This document shows positions 1 to 10,491 of a DNA stretch of 64,000 bases, piece by piece. The stretch spans positions 76,426 through 140,425 of the forward strand of contig NMRA01000183.1 of NCBI GenBank assembly GCA_002633005.1, given 5' to 3'. The stretch comes from Phoronis australis. Taxonomy: Eukaryota; Phoronida; Phoronidae. Within the stretch, counting starts at the first letter, position 1. Each line of letters opens with the position of its first letter. Position numbers and translations under genes: made by a program. Under the pieces are notes generated by a model. It made no database searches. It had not been told where the DNA came from and was given only the letters and a program-made list of their open reading frames with translations.

Positions 1-2730
1 TACTTTCCACCCAGACGAAAAATACTTTCTACTTGGGTAAAAGTTAGATGCAGAAAATCGTAAACAAGGATTTCTGAAGTGCAAGTTTAAATCCAGTCAG
101 TTATAATTTCTAACAAATTATACTTCGGGAACGAATTGGAATTCACCGTAACACGAATGTTCTAAAAGAGTCTTGGGGGAGTCCTTCTAAATCCCCCTTG
201 GGTTGTCTCGCTTTCCGTAGGCTCCAGGGAGCATATATCTGCGCGAGAGCCAAGAAATTATATGTAGTGTATTGCGGATTTCTTAAGCTTTTCAACTATT
301 TGATGAGGTATGTTCTTTGCTTTTCATTTATGTAGTACTGTAAAGCAGCCCTTCATTAGCCCCCCCCCCCTGGGTTGAAAACAACCGTACTATATGTTCG
401 ACAGCTTGGTAGTCGCACATATTCTTTGTAGATTAGTTCGTTCCCATATTCCAACCGACATTACAAACAAGCTATATGTCGAAAGCACATGTCTCATCCT
501 CGGGTATATGGTAAAATGAACATGGTGGAAGGGAAATAAAAAGTGTAATGAATCGTGACAGCAGGTAAGCAAAGGCATACAAGTACAGAATGTGAGTGTA
601 ACATACGGTAGGAAGTATAACGGAACAGAACCAGCGTGTGGTAAACACTTACGACTTGCTCACTTAGGCTAGCTCAGACTTTTTCATAGATGATTAACAG
701 AGGCTTCAAAATGTTTGACAGAACTGGGACATTTTCTATATAACGTATAGTGGTTACATCGACAATTGTTTTCCAATTTTCGGCCATGTTGGTGTAGAAA
801 ATGGTACTGCTTTATTGATTGCACAAACCCCGCAAAGGAAAGATTGCGACCAGTACGTAAGTGGCCAGATGTAACGTTGAATTCAAATGTCATACGTATA
901 GAGGAATGAGCTGGTCTGATTACATGTATGTTCCCATTTATGCGTATTGACTGTGCAGCGTAACTCGGCGGGAAAACCACTTTTTTACGTGCATAATCTT
1001 CAGCTACCTCTTCTTGAGAAAAGAGCTTTTTGGAAAAGTGAAATTTGATGAAAAACTGGGTTTCCTAATCCTTCCACCATCAATGTAGTAAGCGGTGCAA
1101 ATAATATTGCGAATGTATCGAAGCCTCACTGCTTTAGTTCTGTTCCTAGTTTCAATTTTTGGTCTTTTTATTGTGATGATTGTTTTGCCAATGATATTAA
1201 AGTATTAAAACAGGAAGTGGCTCATGTTGTCAGTCAATTGGATAAAAATAAATCTTATGTCATAAAAGATGGTATTTAGGCTATAATGACTATTTGATAT
1301 TTGCTTCTCCTGTCGTAAATGATTTAAATTATTGAGCTATTGCTTTACAACTTTTTTCGTTCATTGTTTATGTTGTGACACCTTATTTATCCTCTTATAG
1401 TCGGTACAATCCGAACTACCGGCGTCGTTAATTGTGACACAGCTTGGTTTGAACTATGGTGATATTCCTTCCGCTGCCCATAGTCATGTATAGTTTGTTC
1501 AACAAATGGCCAACTTTGGCACATCTCAGAACTGGCTCATTGGATTTACATGACATTTTCACATAACATGCATACGCTGTAAGTAATATTGTTTTTAACT
1601 TGCCGCGTTCCATTTAGGGCAATCAAAATATAAGTCACTTTGCGATTAAGAAAAAGAAAAAAAAAACAAAAACAAAAGTAGCATAAAACGAAAAACAAAA
1701 TGGTAATTAGGAAAACTGCCAACAACTATTTTTGAGATTTCATCATGATCGAACATAGGCTATATACCGAAGGACATGTGGTTTAATTGAGTTAGGATAT
1801 GCCTGTCTTAAATTTTACTGAAAAGGGACACGGCCACGTGATCCAAATAATAGCAGATTAAAATGAAGTCAAAGATCTAATTCTACAGGACTTATACTTA
1901 CACAAATATGTACTTATACTTTGTAGGTACTTGGCTAATTAGCACCGACAACTGAGTTGATAAGCTAGGTCCTACAAAACGTTCAGTGACTCGAAGTCTG
2001 GGTTCGAGCGTCAAGTTGAACTCTGAGCTGTTGGCTGTTGATTTTGCGTTTCACATCACAATGCATTCAAAAGTTCTCTGACTCTTGTTATCTAAATTGA
2101 CAAGTACAAATTCTTGACTGTGTTTTGGGCCATCTATGACTTCCAGTGTAGTCAGGCTATTTTACGGTTGCTTAGATGTCGCGAGTTGATACTGTGTTAG
2201 TAAATTTTTCTCAATGCATCTGCCAGTGCTTTGGTTGATTTTTTATTACATACTTGATCATGCCCCTCTTTCGGACATTTAGATAATGTAATTTACTTTT
2301 TGTATCATATTTTTATTCTTGATCGCAACGTTACTACTGAGGCCTATATAGTCTTTTGTATTAGTGTTGTGAAACGCCGACATCCGGTTGTGACGACACG
2401 TACAGCCAGATAAAGCCTCTCTAAGTCGCTTGGCAAGCGGCAAATGCCTCTTGGCTGAACGGTTTAGACACTTGGCAATCGCCTCGTGCAACGTAGGTTC
2501 AGTGAAGTCCCGGAGTCACTGAAATTTTCTACACTAGCCTGAGTTAATAAGCCTATAGCCCTACCTAGGTATGCCTTGCATGGACATGGACAGTAATGTT
2601 TGCAAGTGAGTTTATTGTATTCGTCGTCGTTCACGTGAACAACTTTACGCACGTGGTGTGCTCTCTGTACAGACTGACGATTGTACTGGTGGTAAACTCG
2701 CTTGCAACTGAACGGACGGGGGCTAATCCT
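1..2730. other. Non-coding stretch, nothing recognised
   Basis: No ORF here shows splice boundaries, protein motifs or a coding look. It has a run of C at 361-370 and an A-rich tract at about 1648-1680 that could be the tail of a degraded retroposon. The longest reading frames are under 100 codons. Confidence 0.6.
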
Positions 2731-2734
2731 CAGG

Positions 2735-2878
2735 TGCGGATGCAAGATTTTGAGTTAGGGGCGGTCAGGGTAGAGTATAAGCCAGGATTTTACCCGTCAG
2801 ACATTCGCAACCCCGAACTGCCAAGTGGAATCTGGTAGAATTTTAGGAGGGTCATAGCCCCCTTGTCCACCCTGTAAA
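2735..2878 (-). repeat. Interspersed repeat, family A (copy 1)
   Basis: The stretch with caagattttgagttagggg, tacccgtcagacattcgca and aattttaggagggtcatagc recurs at 45549-45712 in this orientation, and at 6003-6260 and 37290-37612 reversed. It marks a short dispersed element with a C/G-rich end (gggggg near the gcggatt or aggatttt edge). It has no coding capacity and looks like a MITE or SINE-like unit. Confidence 0.6.
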
Positions 2879-2879
2879 T

Positions 2880-4080
2880 CAGCCACTTATCCTGACCATG
2901 GGCCAATCCGGATTCTCGCCCGTTCATTGTACACCTTTATCATGTTTACGTCACAAAGCATGGAGTTTCCTTTATTTGACCTATTTTACGTGTTCCACGA
3001 TTAACCAATCAAGTCAAGCAATACGTCAAAAGGAATTTCTGACTAGTATCTTATGGCAATTGTGATTGGCCAGTTCTATTCCCGCCTGCCATTTACCGCC
3101 ATTTTGAACATAAGTGGTGATTTTCAGCATGTCAGACACTGAGAAAGAGTCGGTTTCTGAGGTCAGTAAAATACTGGATTTACTAATGCTTAATTTTAAC
3201 AAAAGTATTGATAGCTTAGATTTTAAATACGTTTCTCCATATGCAATCAATGAGCGATTTCTTACCACAGTTGTGGCGGAAATCGGCGTGTTGCTCATTT
3301 TTCAGAAGCCGGCACATTTTGCGTATTTCCGTAGATATTTACGAATCCATACACTCTGCGTCATATACACTGAAGCACAAGCCCCATTGTCTGGATATCG
3401 TCGTAGTTGACATAGCTTACTGGGTGACTTATCTAAGGTTTATTCTTTGAAATTTATACTCCAGGCTTCTTCAAAGAGGCTGTATCTCTCAAGTAAGCTT
3501 AAAAAACTACCGCTAGGTGGCGATGCCCGACGTGGCGTTTAGTTGCCGTGTTCACGCCAACACAGTGTACGCATTTTTGTGCTGTCTCTGCTTAGCGCCT
3601 GAACAGCGCTTGATAGCAATTCGGAGTTTTATTCGAATTGTTGAAATATAGGCAAACATGTTTGTAGTAAATGTCGACGTCAGTTACTGTCTGATTGATA
3701 TGGCCACATAAAAATAAACGTGATTATTTTCTAGTGGCTAGTGTTCATTTTGGAAGGAAATTGGACGGGGGGGGATGTTATTATGACCTTAAAAGTTTGG
3801 GCAGAGGAGAGGTTCCCCTACACCCGAGTTACTGTCTGTGTATGCCGACCGCATAGGCATTTAAATGATGTTGACCTTAATTAATCAAAATTGTGCTGGG
3901 GTACGCCGGCCACATGACCAAGAATTTTAGGTCTGAAAGGTTAACATAACTTGTGACTTGCAAAGTAAAGCAGAATTGTGCAGAATAGTAAATATAAAAC
4001 TCGTTAAGTAGTAAATTGACATTTGGTTTCTTTCTGCCGCCGCTGAATTGCAAACACGTCTCAGTCTCTCAATAGCTTAT
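2880..4080. other. Non-coding stretch with one short open frame
   Basis: An open frame from 3129 (MSDTEKESVSE...) follows a possible acceptor (gattttcagc) and has a donor-like gtcagt after 11 codons. It could be the first coding exon of a gene, but it joins nothing nearby in phase. A CTCF-like core ccgctaggtggcga lies near 3510-3523. Nothing else is recognised. Confidence 0.4.
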
Positions 4081-4082
4081 TC

Positions 4083-4430
4083 AGGGCCCCCAATCCCTTG
4101 ATTTTGGGGCCGAATATTGACCCTATTCCCCTCCGAAAAACATTGAAGAATCACGCGAAATTCCACAATGAGGCTCAAAAATTCTCCTCAAGTGATTGAG
4201 AAATTATCCTTGAGGTTCGAATAATTAACTCACTCGGGTAACAATTTGATAGAGCGCAAAACGTTACTCTTTGCTACTGAGGCAGACTGAGCCTATGAGG
4301 ACTTGCAAAAGAGTGGGTTGCGATGCTATTGATGGGTTAGAATTCTCCCCTCATCCAAAAATTCCCCTCTCCGAAGGCTCAGACATCTTTTCTATCGAAT
4401 GATCGAGGGCCATGTCTTCACACTTGTAAC
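4083..4430 (+). repeat. Interspersed repeat, family B (copy 1)
   Basis: Shares ordered blocks with 14615-14970: cttgattttggggccgaat, a cctccgaaaaacattgaa block, acaatttgatagagcgcaaaa, cctatgaggacttgcaa, attcccctctccgaaggc and tctatcgaatgatcgaggg. The two copies are strongly diverged, so the family is old. No protein-coding frame is kept. Confidence 0.65.
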
Positions 4431-5803
4431 ATTTAGCAAGCTGCTTAGGTATGGCATGTGACGTATTTTGATTCAAAATTAGATAAACTTCCTCGCATGG
4501 TCTCCTTGAATAGAAAACCTGCCAATTTCAAGTCTAAAACAATCTTTGGCACGACAAATTGCGCGCTGAAAATTGGTAAAGTTGGTAATGAATTAGGAGA
4601 GATTCACGTAATGTGGTCATAATATTGCATGTTTAAGACAGCTCAATTCAGTTCAGTTTTATCCCCCTCGTAATTTAATACCATCGCACCGGCTCACACC
4701 ACGTCACAAGTCCAAAAAGGGAGACTGGGTTGCGTTTTCCGCCGAAATAGTCTTTTATTAGTAGTTTTGACATTGTTCCTTGCAGATGACAAGTGGCAGC
4801 TTGTACACGAGATCTTGCTATGAAGCAAGAAATTTCCATTACCAAGAGCGTTACCTCCCCCTACACAGTTGAACATTTTGTTGCGGTAAAAGAGTGATAT
4901 CAGGGGGGCAGACATGAAATGGAACATTCGCTTGATATTTTTAGGCTAGGACTCCTAATCGAAGTAAGAATGTCGGTGGCGCGCCTTGTTTCGAGCTGGC
5001 TGTGGGTTGACACAAAGAAATTAATTTTTATTGTTAAGTAGCAAAAGCTTGCGCCAAGTTGACGAATGAACTTTGTTCTACCATTGCCAGTGCTGCTCAG
5101 AATTCGCCAATGGTGAGTTGGTTAGCGCGAGCCTAGCCTTAAATGTTTAGCGCGAATATAGAATAGGGGGAATCCCTGCACAATTTCTTAGATCAACATC
5201 AACGAAGTGCCCATGTGGCTAACCTTCCACCGCCGTTACCCAGGGATAGGGGTACTCCTGCGCAATATTTTTAAGGTCAACATCATTTAAATGCTCTTGT
5301 GGACAGCATACACATGCAGTAAGTCAGTATAGTTGGAACCCTGCGCAAACTTTTTAAATCGTAATGAAACCCATGTTGGTTGACATCCCCACCAACTTAT
5401 TAGGTTGCTATATGACCTTGGAAGGTTGATCATTTGTTTTTTTTTTTGAGGCAAAAGTCTTTTATCATAGTACATTCATGAAAAGAGCCTGTTCATTACT
5501 TGAAAAATAACAAGTTTGGTCCATGTAATTGTGTTTTTATCAATTGCGGGGGTTGGGAAAAGGTGAAGTATTTGGCAATTATTTTTGTGAAAATGGCTAA
5601 ATGTATTCAGATGTTTTAGCCATTTTGGCGAATACTTTTAAATGTCTAGGTTGAGTCTAGAAGAGGATTGGAAGTCCACGCAAAGAATTTCTAGAATCAA
5701 GTCCCATACACTCCACACTCGAATTGCACGCCAAACATTAACCCGCAGGTGTTGGAATTGTGATTGTGTGAACCCATTTATCTTAAGAAGTAATATGGCA
5801 AAT
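4431..5803. other. Non-coding stretch, nothing recognised
   Basis: AT-rich single-copy-looking sequence with a T run near 5438-5447. Frames are short and give no recognisable protein. Phrases such as ttaaatgatgttgaccttaa near 3865 and atatttttaaggtcaacatcatttaaatg near 5265 suggest another decayed repeat in inverted orientation. Confidence 0.45.
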
Positions 5804-7384
5804 CAGGGCTCAACATTAACTTTTTAAGCCACTTGACCTTTGGGCAAGTAGTTGAAATTTTTACTTTCCCGAACAACAAATTCACTTGCACCAAGTACAA
5901 TCCCAAATAGCACCGTGTATGTGCACACCTAGGTAATGTGTTACCGTAGGGCTGCCTGTGCTGAGCCTCCTCTTGTGTCGTGCATGCTATATACATGAGT
6001 TGCCAGTTGCGGATTTAGGGGGGGGCAAGGCTCCCCCTAAAATTCTACCAGATACCATTTGGGAGTTCGCGTGCGCGCAAACAGGGGCTCATCGCATAGG
6101 CCCTGAACAAACTAAACAAACCCCGTTTACCTTTTTTTTCTTAGTCAACAGGTCCTCATTCAAGGCCTTTGCATCCCCACAATTTAGCCTGGGCGCGCGC
6201 ATCTGCCGAAATTCTGGTTACTCCGTGCCCTGGCCCCCCAAAAACTCAAAATCCGTATAGAACATTTATTTATAAGGTGTGTCAAAACACTAGAGAGACA
6301 AATTAGAAGAGTAACTATGGTATCTGAACCATTGTCTCGCGTTCACAGGCGCCGAAATGAACTAGGACATGAACTCTAGACACTTCTGTACATTCATGAG
6401 TTTATAGGCCTACGCCCTCATGCATTAAACTTGAGTTGTTGCTTAACCTGAATTTGAAGTTTTTGGTATCCGTAAAAATCTTGCATAGTTTTGGTCATCG
6501 GTACCTTGTTTTAAATTAAAATCAAATTTTAACTTATAATAATGCCACATATACTTTTATTTTCAATAAATAATTACATTTTTGAAAAATAGACTGCGAA
6601 AAAGTCACCCTTCAGAGGGACAATCCTGAAGACCGTATTCCTCCGGGAGCCGGGAATTCATAAGAATTTCCTTTGAAATTCCCCCTGAATAAATGTCAGG
6701 CCTTTAAAACTGTAGTGTAGTGTAGAAAATATGTGGTCAATCATTCACTTTTTAGCTTTTGCGCTTATCTGTATGACTTACATCCGCCGACGAACGCGGT
6801 GCTTCCAGCTGTACATGGGTTAACGCTGGCAAAAATCACACGTCATCCCTTGTTCACTGTCTCGCAGGCCAAGAAACCTAATTTCCCACGACAAAACCCA
6901 TCCCCGCACTCTTTTCGTTTCATATTGTTGCTTTGATTCGTCCTGAACTCGTTTTTAGCAACTAAACCAATGCCATCCAGGCCTGGACGGCTTCCACGTT
7001 TAGACGTTTTGTCAGAGTGCAGACGATCAGTAGTATCGTTTGACAACTTATTCAGAAACTGCAGGGCACGTTCAGAGAATCGAAAGAATTTGACCGCGGG
7101 CGTCATTTGTGCACGCTGCATCACACTCGTCCTATTTTAATTTCGGTGCTCATTCGAAGACGAGAGATTCTTTGACGGCCACAGGGGGTTTTTCGACAAT
7201 TTTTAGGCTTGTGTCGGGGCTCGTTACTTTGGAGCAAATGTCGAGCAGACAATCTTAGGATCTACTTGCTTATGCGGCCAGCTTTTTAACTTGCCCATCG
7301 GGCAAGTACTTTTCAAATTCCACTTGCCGGATGCAAAATCTACATGTACACGGGCAATTGGGCACATGTTAGTGTTGAGCCCTG
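5804..7384. mobile_element. Possible non-autonomous hAT-type element
   Basis: The left end reads cagggctcaacattaac and the right end, reversed, CAGGGCTCAACACTAAC, a near-perfect terminal inverted repeat beginning with CAGGG as in hAT transposons. Both sub-ends carry the pattern cttg-cc----gggcaagta. No exact 8-bp target duplication is visible (tggcaaat left, cgaatata right). The inside holds a family A copy and no intact transposase. It could instead be two separate short copies of one MITE in opposite orientation. Confidence 0.5.
6003..6260 (+). repeat. Interspersed repeat, family A (copy 2)
   Basis: Carries gcggatttaggggggggcaa, ccctaaaattctaccagata and caaaccccgtttaccttttt, also present at 37290-37612 in the same orientation and in reverse at 2735-2878 and 45549-45712. 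It lies inside the possible hAT-like element. Confidence 0.65.
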
Positions 7385-8187
7385 CGAATATAACTGCACT
7401 CAAATTTAGCCCTTTGAAAGAGCTTATCACTCAAAAATACGATTTTGCTTGTCACTCTGTCATTTGCATTTTTCAGCTTTCCGATGAACTCATGAGTTAA
7501 AACATTTGATTTGCTAAGGAAATTGATTTGGTTTTTACTAACACTGATCAAGAAGTTTCCTCCCTACTTTTTTAAATTTTTGAAATCCATAGGTCGGTTC
7601 TAGAGTTTTTTTACAATTCGAGAGCCTCAAAAATGTCCTGTTTTCGGCAAACGAGCTCTCGAAATTTTCTCTGCGAATTTGTTGGCCATATAGCGCTTAC
7701 CTAAGCAAATAACAGATAATCAGAGAATCTTTTGTTTGTGCAAGTGCCATGGCCGGGCCTTAAGTTACTGTCTTTTGTCGATCATCCCCGACTTCTGTCT
7801 TTTGATTTCCTGTTGTAGTTTTAGCACGTGGTCGAATGTCTGGAGATGGTTGCAGGTTGCAGATGTACTGAGATGTTGTGCTTGGAAATAAATATTGTTA
7901 ATTTATAATTTTCTAAAGTCTTCACCAATTTTGAACCGAATTATTGTTGATTTCTTGTTTGTCTGACTTCTTCTGACTTCGTTGTAACCTGGCGACTTCG
8001 TGGCGTTTCGAAATTTTCACCATGTCTCAAAGCAAGATTGAGGTCGCATTGGCAAACTGCAGTTTATCAAATCGAGTCCTGTGTTAATTTGGTATTTTTG
8101 TTTCACAAATGTTGAAAATGTATATATAAATTTGGCTGTGTTCAAATGACAAGTTGTGCCTTATTATAATCACTAGTGTGACAAGAT
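7385..8187. other. Upstream flank of DEK exon 1
   Basis: No exon is proven here. The part near 7567-7680 (tttttgaaatccatagg..., agcctcaaaaatgtcctgtt) resembles 11112-11210, so it is a dispersed repeat. An ATG at 8022 in good context (ttcaccatgt) opens a seven-codon frame ending at a possible donor (gtcgca). It could be a first DEK exon, but the phase does not fit the 8188 exon. Confidence 0.35.
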
Positions 8188-8419
8188 ATGTTGAATAATG
8201 ACCAACTGTCATTGAAGGCTCCTAAGGAAGACGTCCTTGTTAAAGTAGAGACATCTGGTGGAGGCGATATTAAACAGGAGGCGGCTGAGAACAGAATGTT
8301 ACCAGACCCTAGCCCAGTGAAATTTAGCCCCAAAAAGAGCTCCCCCAAGAAGTCTCCTATGAAGGTTAAAAAAGAGGAGGAAGAAGACAAAGATTATGAG
8401 TCGGAGGGGGAGGAGTACC
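8188..8419 (+). CDS. DEK: DEK exon 1: acidic, SPKK-rich N-terminus
   Basis: The frame opens with MLNNDQLSLK and ends in a consensus donor (C|gtaagt, phase 1) that joins in frame to the exon at 18116. The 77 codons encode a low-complexity tail: a Lys/Glu-rich segment, then SPVK, SPKK, SPKK and SPMK in a row, then an acidic stretch. SPKK-type motifs bind the minor groove of AT-rich DNA in histone H1 tails and are typical proline-directed kinase targets. No strong acceptor precedes 8188, so I take this as the first coding exon. Possible alternative starts with a donor nearby are 3129 (MSDTEKESVSE) and 8022 (MSQSKIE), but neither joins this exon in phase. Part of the exon is duplicated at 9315-9473. 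Confidence 0.78.
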
Positions 8420-10365
8420 GTAAGTAGTAGCAATATAATTATTTCTGGTTAATCTTCTGGTATACCGTCTCTTTATCAACTGCATCTTATGCGTCTTAAC
8501 ACATTTACGGTAATTTTCAAACTGAACTGTTCCAAACGTCTTGCTAGAATTGCTTGGAAGTTGAGTTTTGACGAACATAAGTCAGAGTTTAATTGTATGT
8601 TATATAGCCCAGCAGCTAATAACTGTTTATTTGTAAATGGAGTTGTGACAACGTGCATGAACTATTACCCGTCGAGTTTGCCAAGAGTTGCCCAAATTGA
8701 AATATGTTCTAGTACAAAAGAAATGGGTTATTTATTTCCATTAAAATCAAAACACCAATTTAGGATACAATATGGTGGACAGGTGAAGTTTTATTTTCTC
8801 ATTTTGATGCGCCCACATATTTATATGTGGATGCATTATGCTATCATCCCCGTCCGTCCACCATCCGTCTGGCATCCTCTGCTCTATCTCCAAAACCCTT
8901 TGACGTATGTTCATAAAATTTTGCATGTGTTCCTTTCATGGATGGGAGGGCATGAGCAAACTTTCGGAGGGATCTGACTACCGATGTGCCCCTTGTGGCA
9001 ATTTTAATTTTTGCGTTTACCTCTGTATCTTCTACGGATTTTCACAAAATTTGTCATATAGGCATCTGTTATGGAGATGACGCTATCCTCTCATTTTCGG
9101 ATGGATTCAATTTCAAGGTACTTTGCGCTACCTAGTGGCCATTTTTGCTGTTTTCAAGTCTGTTTTTTGGCGTCCGCCCCTCTATCAACCAAACTGCTCT
9201 AAGGTTGATTTTGAAATTTGGCATGTATGTTCTCACGAGAAAAGGATGGCTGATGATTATTTTCCGACCACTTTGACTACTGTGGCACCTCCTCGTGGCA
9301 ATTTTGTTTTTTTNGAGGCGATATTAAACAGGAGGCGGCTGAGAACAGAATGTCACCAGACCCTAGCCCAGTGAAATTTAGCCCCAAAAAGAGCTCCCCC
9401 AAGAAGTCTCCTATGAAGGTTAAAAAAGAGGAGGAAGAAGACAAAGATTATGAGTCGGAGGGGGAGGAGTACCGTAAGTAGTAGCCATATAATTATTTTT
9501 GGTTAATCTTCTGGTATACCGTCTCTTTATCAACTGCATCTTATGCGTCTTAACATATTTACGGTAATTTTCAAACTGAACTGTTCCAAACTTGCACAAA
9601 CGTCTTGCGAGAATTGCTTGGAAGTTGAGTTTTGAAGAACATAAGTCAGAGTTTAATTGTATGTTATATAGCCTAGTAGCTAATAACTGTTTAGTTGTAA
9701 ATGGAGTTGTGACAGCGTGCATGAACTATTACCCGTCGAGTTTGCCAAGAGTTGCCCAAATTGAAATATGTTCTAGTACAAAAGAAATGGGTTATTTATT
9801 TCCATTAAAATCAAAATCACCAATTTAGGATACAATATGGTGGACAGGTGAAGTTTTATTTTCTCATTTTGATGCGCCCACATATTTATATGTGGATGCA
9901 TTATGCTATCATCCCTGTCCGTCCACCATCCGTCTGGCATCCTCTGCTCTATCTCCAAAACCCTTTGACGTATGTTCATAAAATTTTGCATGTGTTCCTT
10001 TCATGGATGGGAGGGCATGAGCAAACTTTTGGAGGGATCCGACTACCGATGTGCCCCTTGTGGCAATTTTAATTTTTGCGTTTACCTCTGTATCTTCTAC
10101 GGATTTTCACAAAATTTGTCATATAGGCATCTATTATGGAGATGACGCTATCCTCTCATTTTCGGATGGATTCAAGGTACTTTGCGCCACCTAGTAGCCA
10201 TTTTTGCTGTTTTCAAGTCTGTTTTTTGGCGTCCGCCCCTCTATCAACCAAACTGCTCTAAGGATGATTTTGAAATTTGGCATGTATGTTCTCACTAGAA
10301 AAGGATGGCTGATGATTATTTTCCGACCACTTTGACTACTGTGACACCTAGTGGCAATTTTGTTT
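8261..10365 (+). repeat. Direct tandem duplication of ~1054 bp, carrying the 3' part of DEK exon 1
   Basis: Bases 8261-9313 and 9315-10365 are nearly identical, starting at gaggcgatattaaacagg and ending in a run of T. Corresponding positions differ by 1054. The copies differ by scattered substitutions and a short insertion (cttgcacaa near 9592). The junction between them is the single N at 9314. The second copy holds an exon-1 remnant (9315-9473) with the same donor but no upstream start, so it is either a duplicated exon or two alleles placed in tandem by the assembler. Confidence 0.9.
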
Positions 10366-10491
10366 TTTTTCGCCCATGGCTGTATCTCCTAAACCCTCTG
10401 CAAGATCTATTATACTAAATTTAGTAAGTGTATTTATATGAAGTTCACAACAAACGACGATGACTTTCAGACGGATCTGACTACTGGTGTG
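8780..10491 (+). repeat. CACCTAGTGG-core repeat array, left part
   Basis: Divergent modules of very roughly 190-200 bp follow each other. Each carries variants of cacctagtggcaattttt, ctctgtatcttc, aacggattttcataaaattt, a gagatgacgctatcc line and ctctatcaaccaaac. The same modules resume at 13544 after an insertion and again at 15225. The array lies in DEK intron 1 and is partly duplicated by the 1054-bp duplication. No coding frame persists. Modules often contain a CTCF-like core. Confidence 0.75.
9315..9473 (+). pseudogene. DEK: Second, 5'-truncated copy of DEK exon 1
   Basis: This stretch repeats DEK exon 1 from the GGDIKQEAAE codons to the donor (C|gtaagt after 9473). One substitution changes the residue after Met in the ENRM segment from Leu to Ser. 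It has no start codon or acceptor of its own because the copy begins directly after the N at 9314. It could be used only if an upstream acceptor exists in the repeat; otherwise it is a dead copy or an assembly product. Confidence 0.75.

Noticed and set aside
3129-3410. Possible first DEK exon (MSDTEKESVSE)
   Set aside because: Its donor leaves phase 0 while the 8188 exon would need another phase, and no other partner was found.
8489-8977. A 162-codon plus-strand open frame
   Set aside because: It runs through DEK intron 1 and the repeat array, is broken in the duplicate copy at 9592-10072, and has no protein-like motif.
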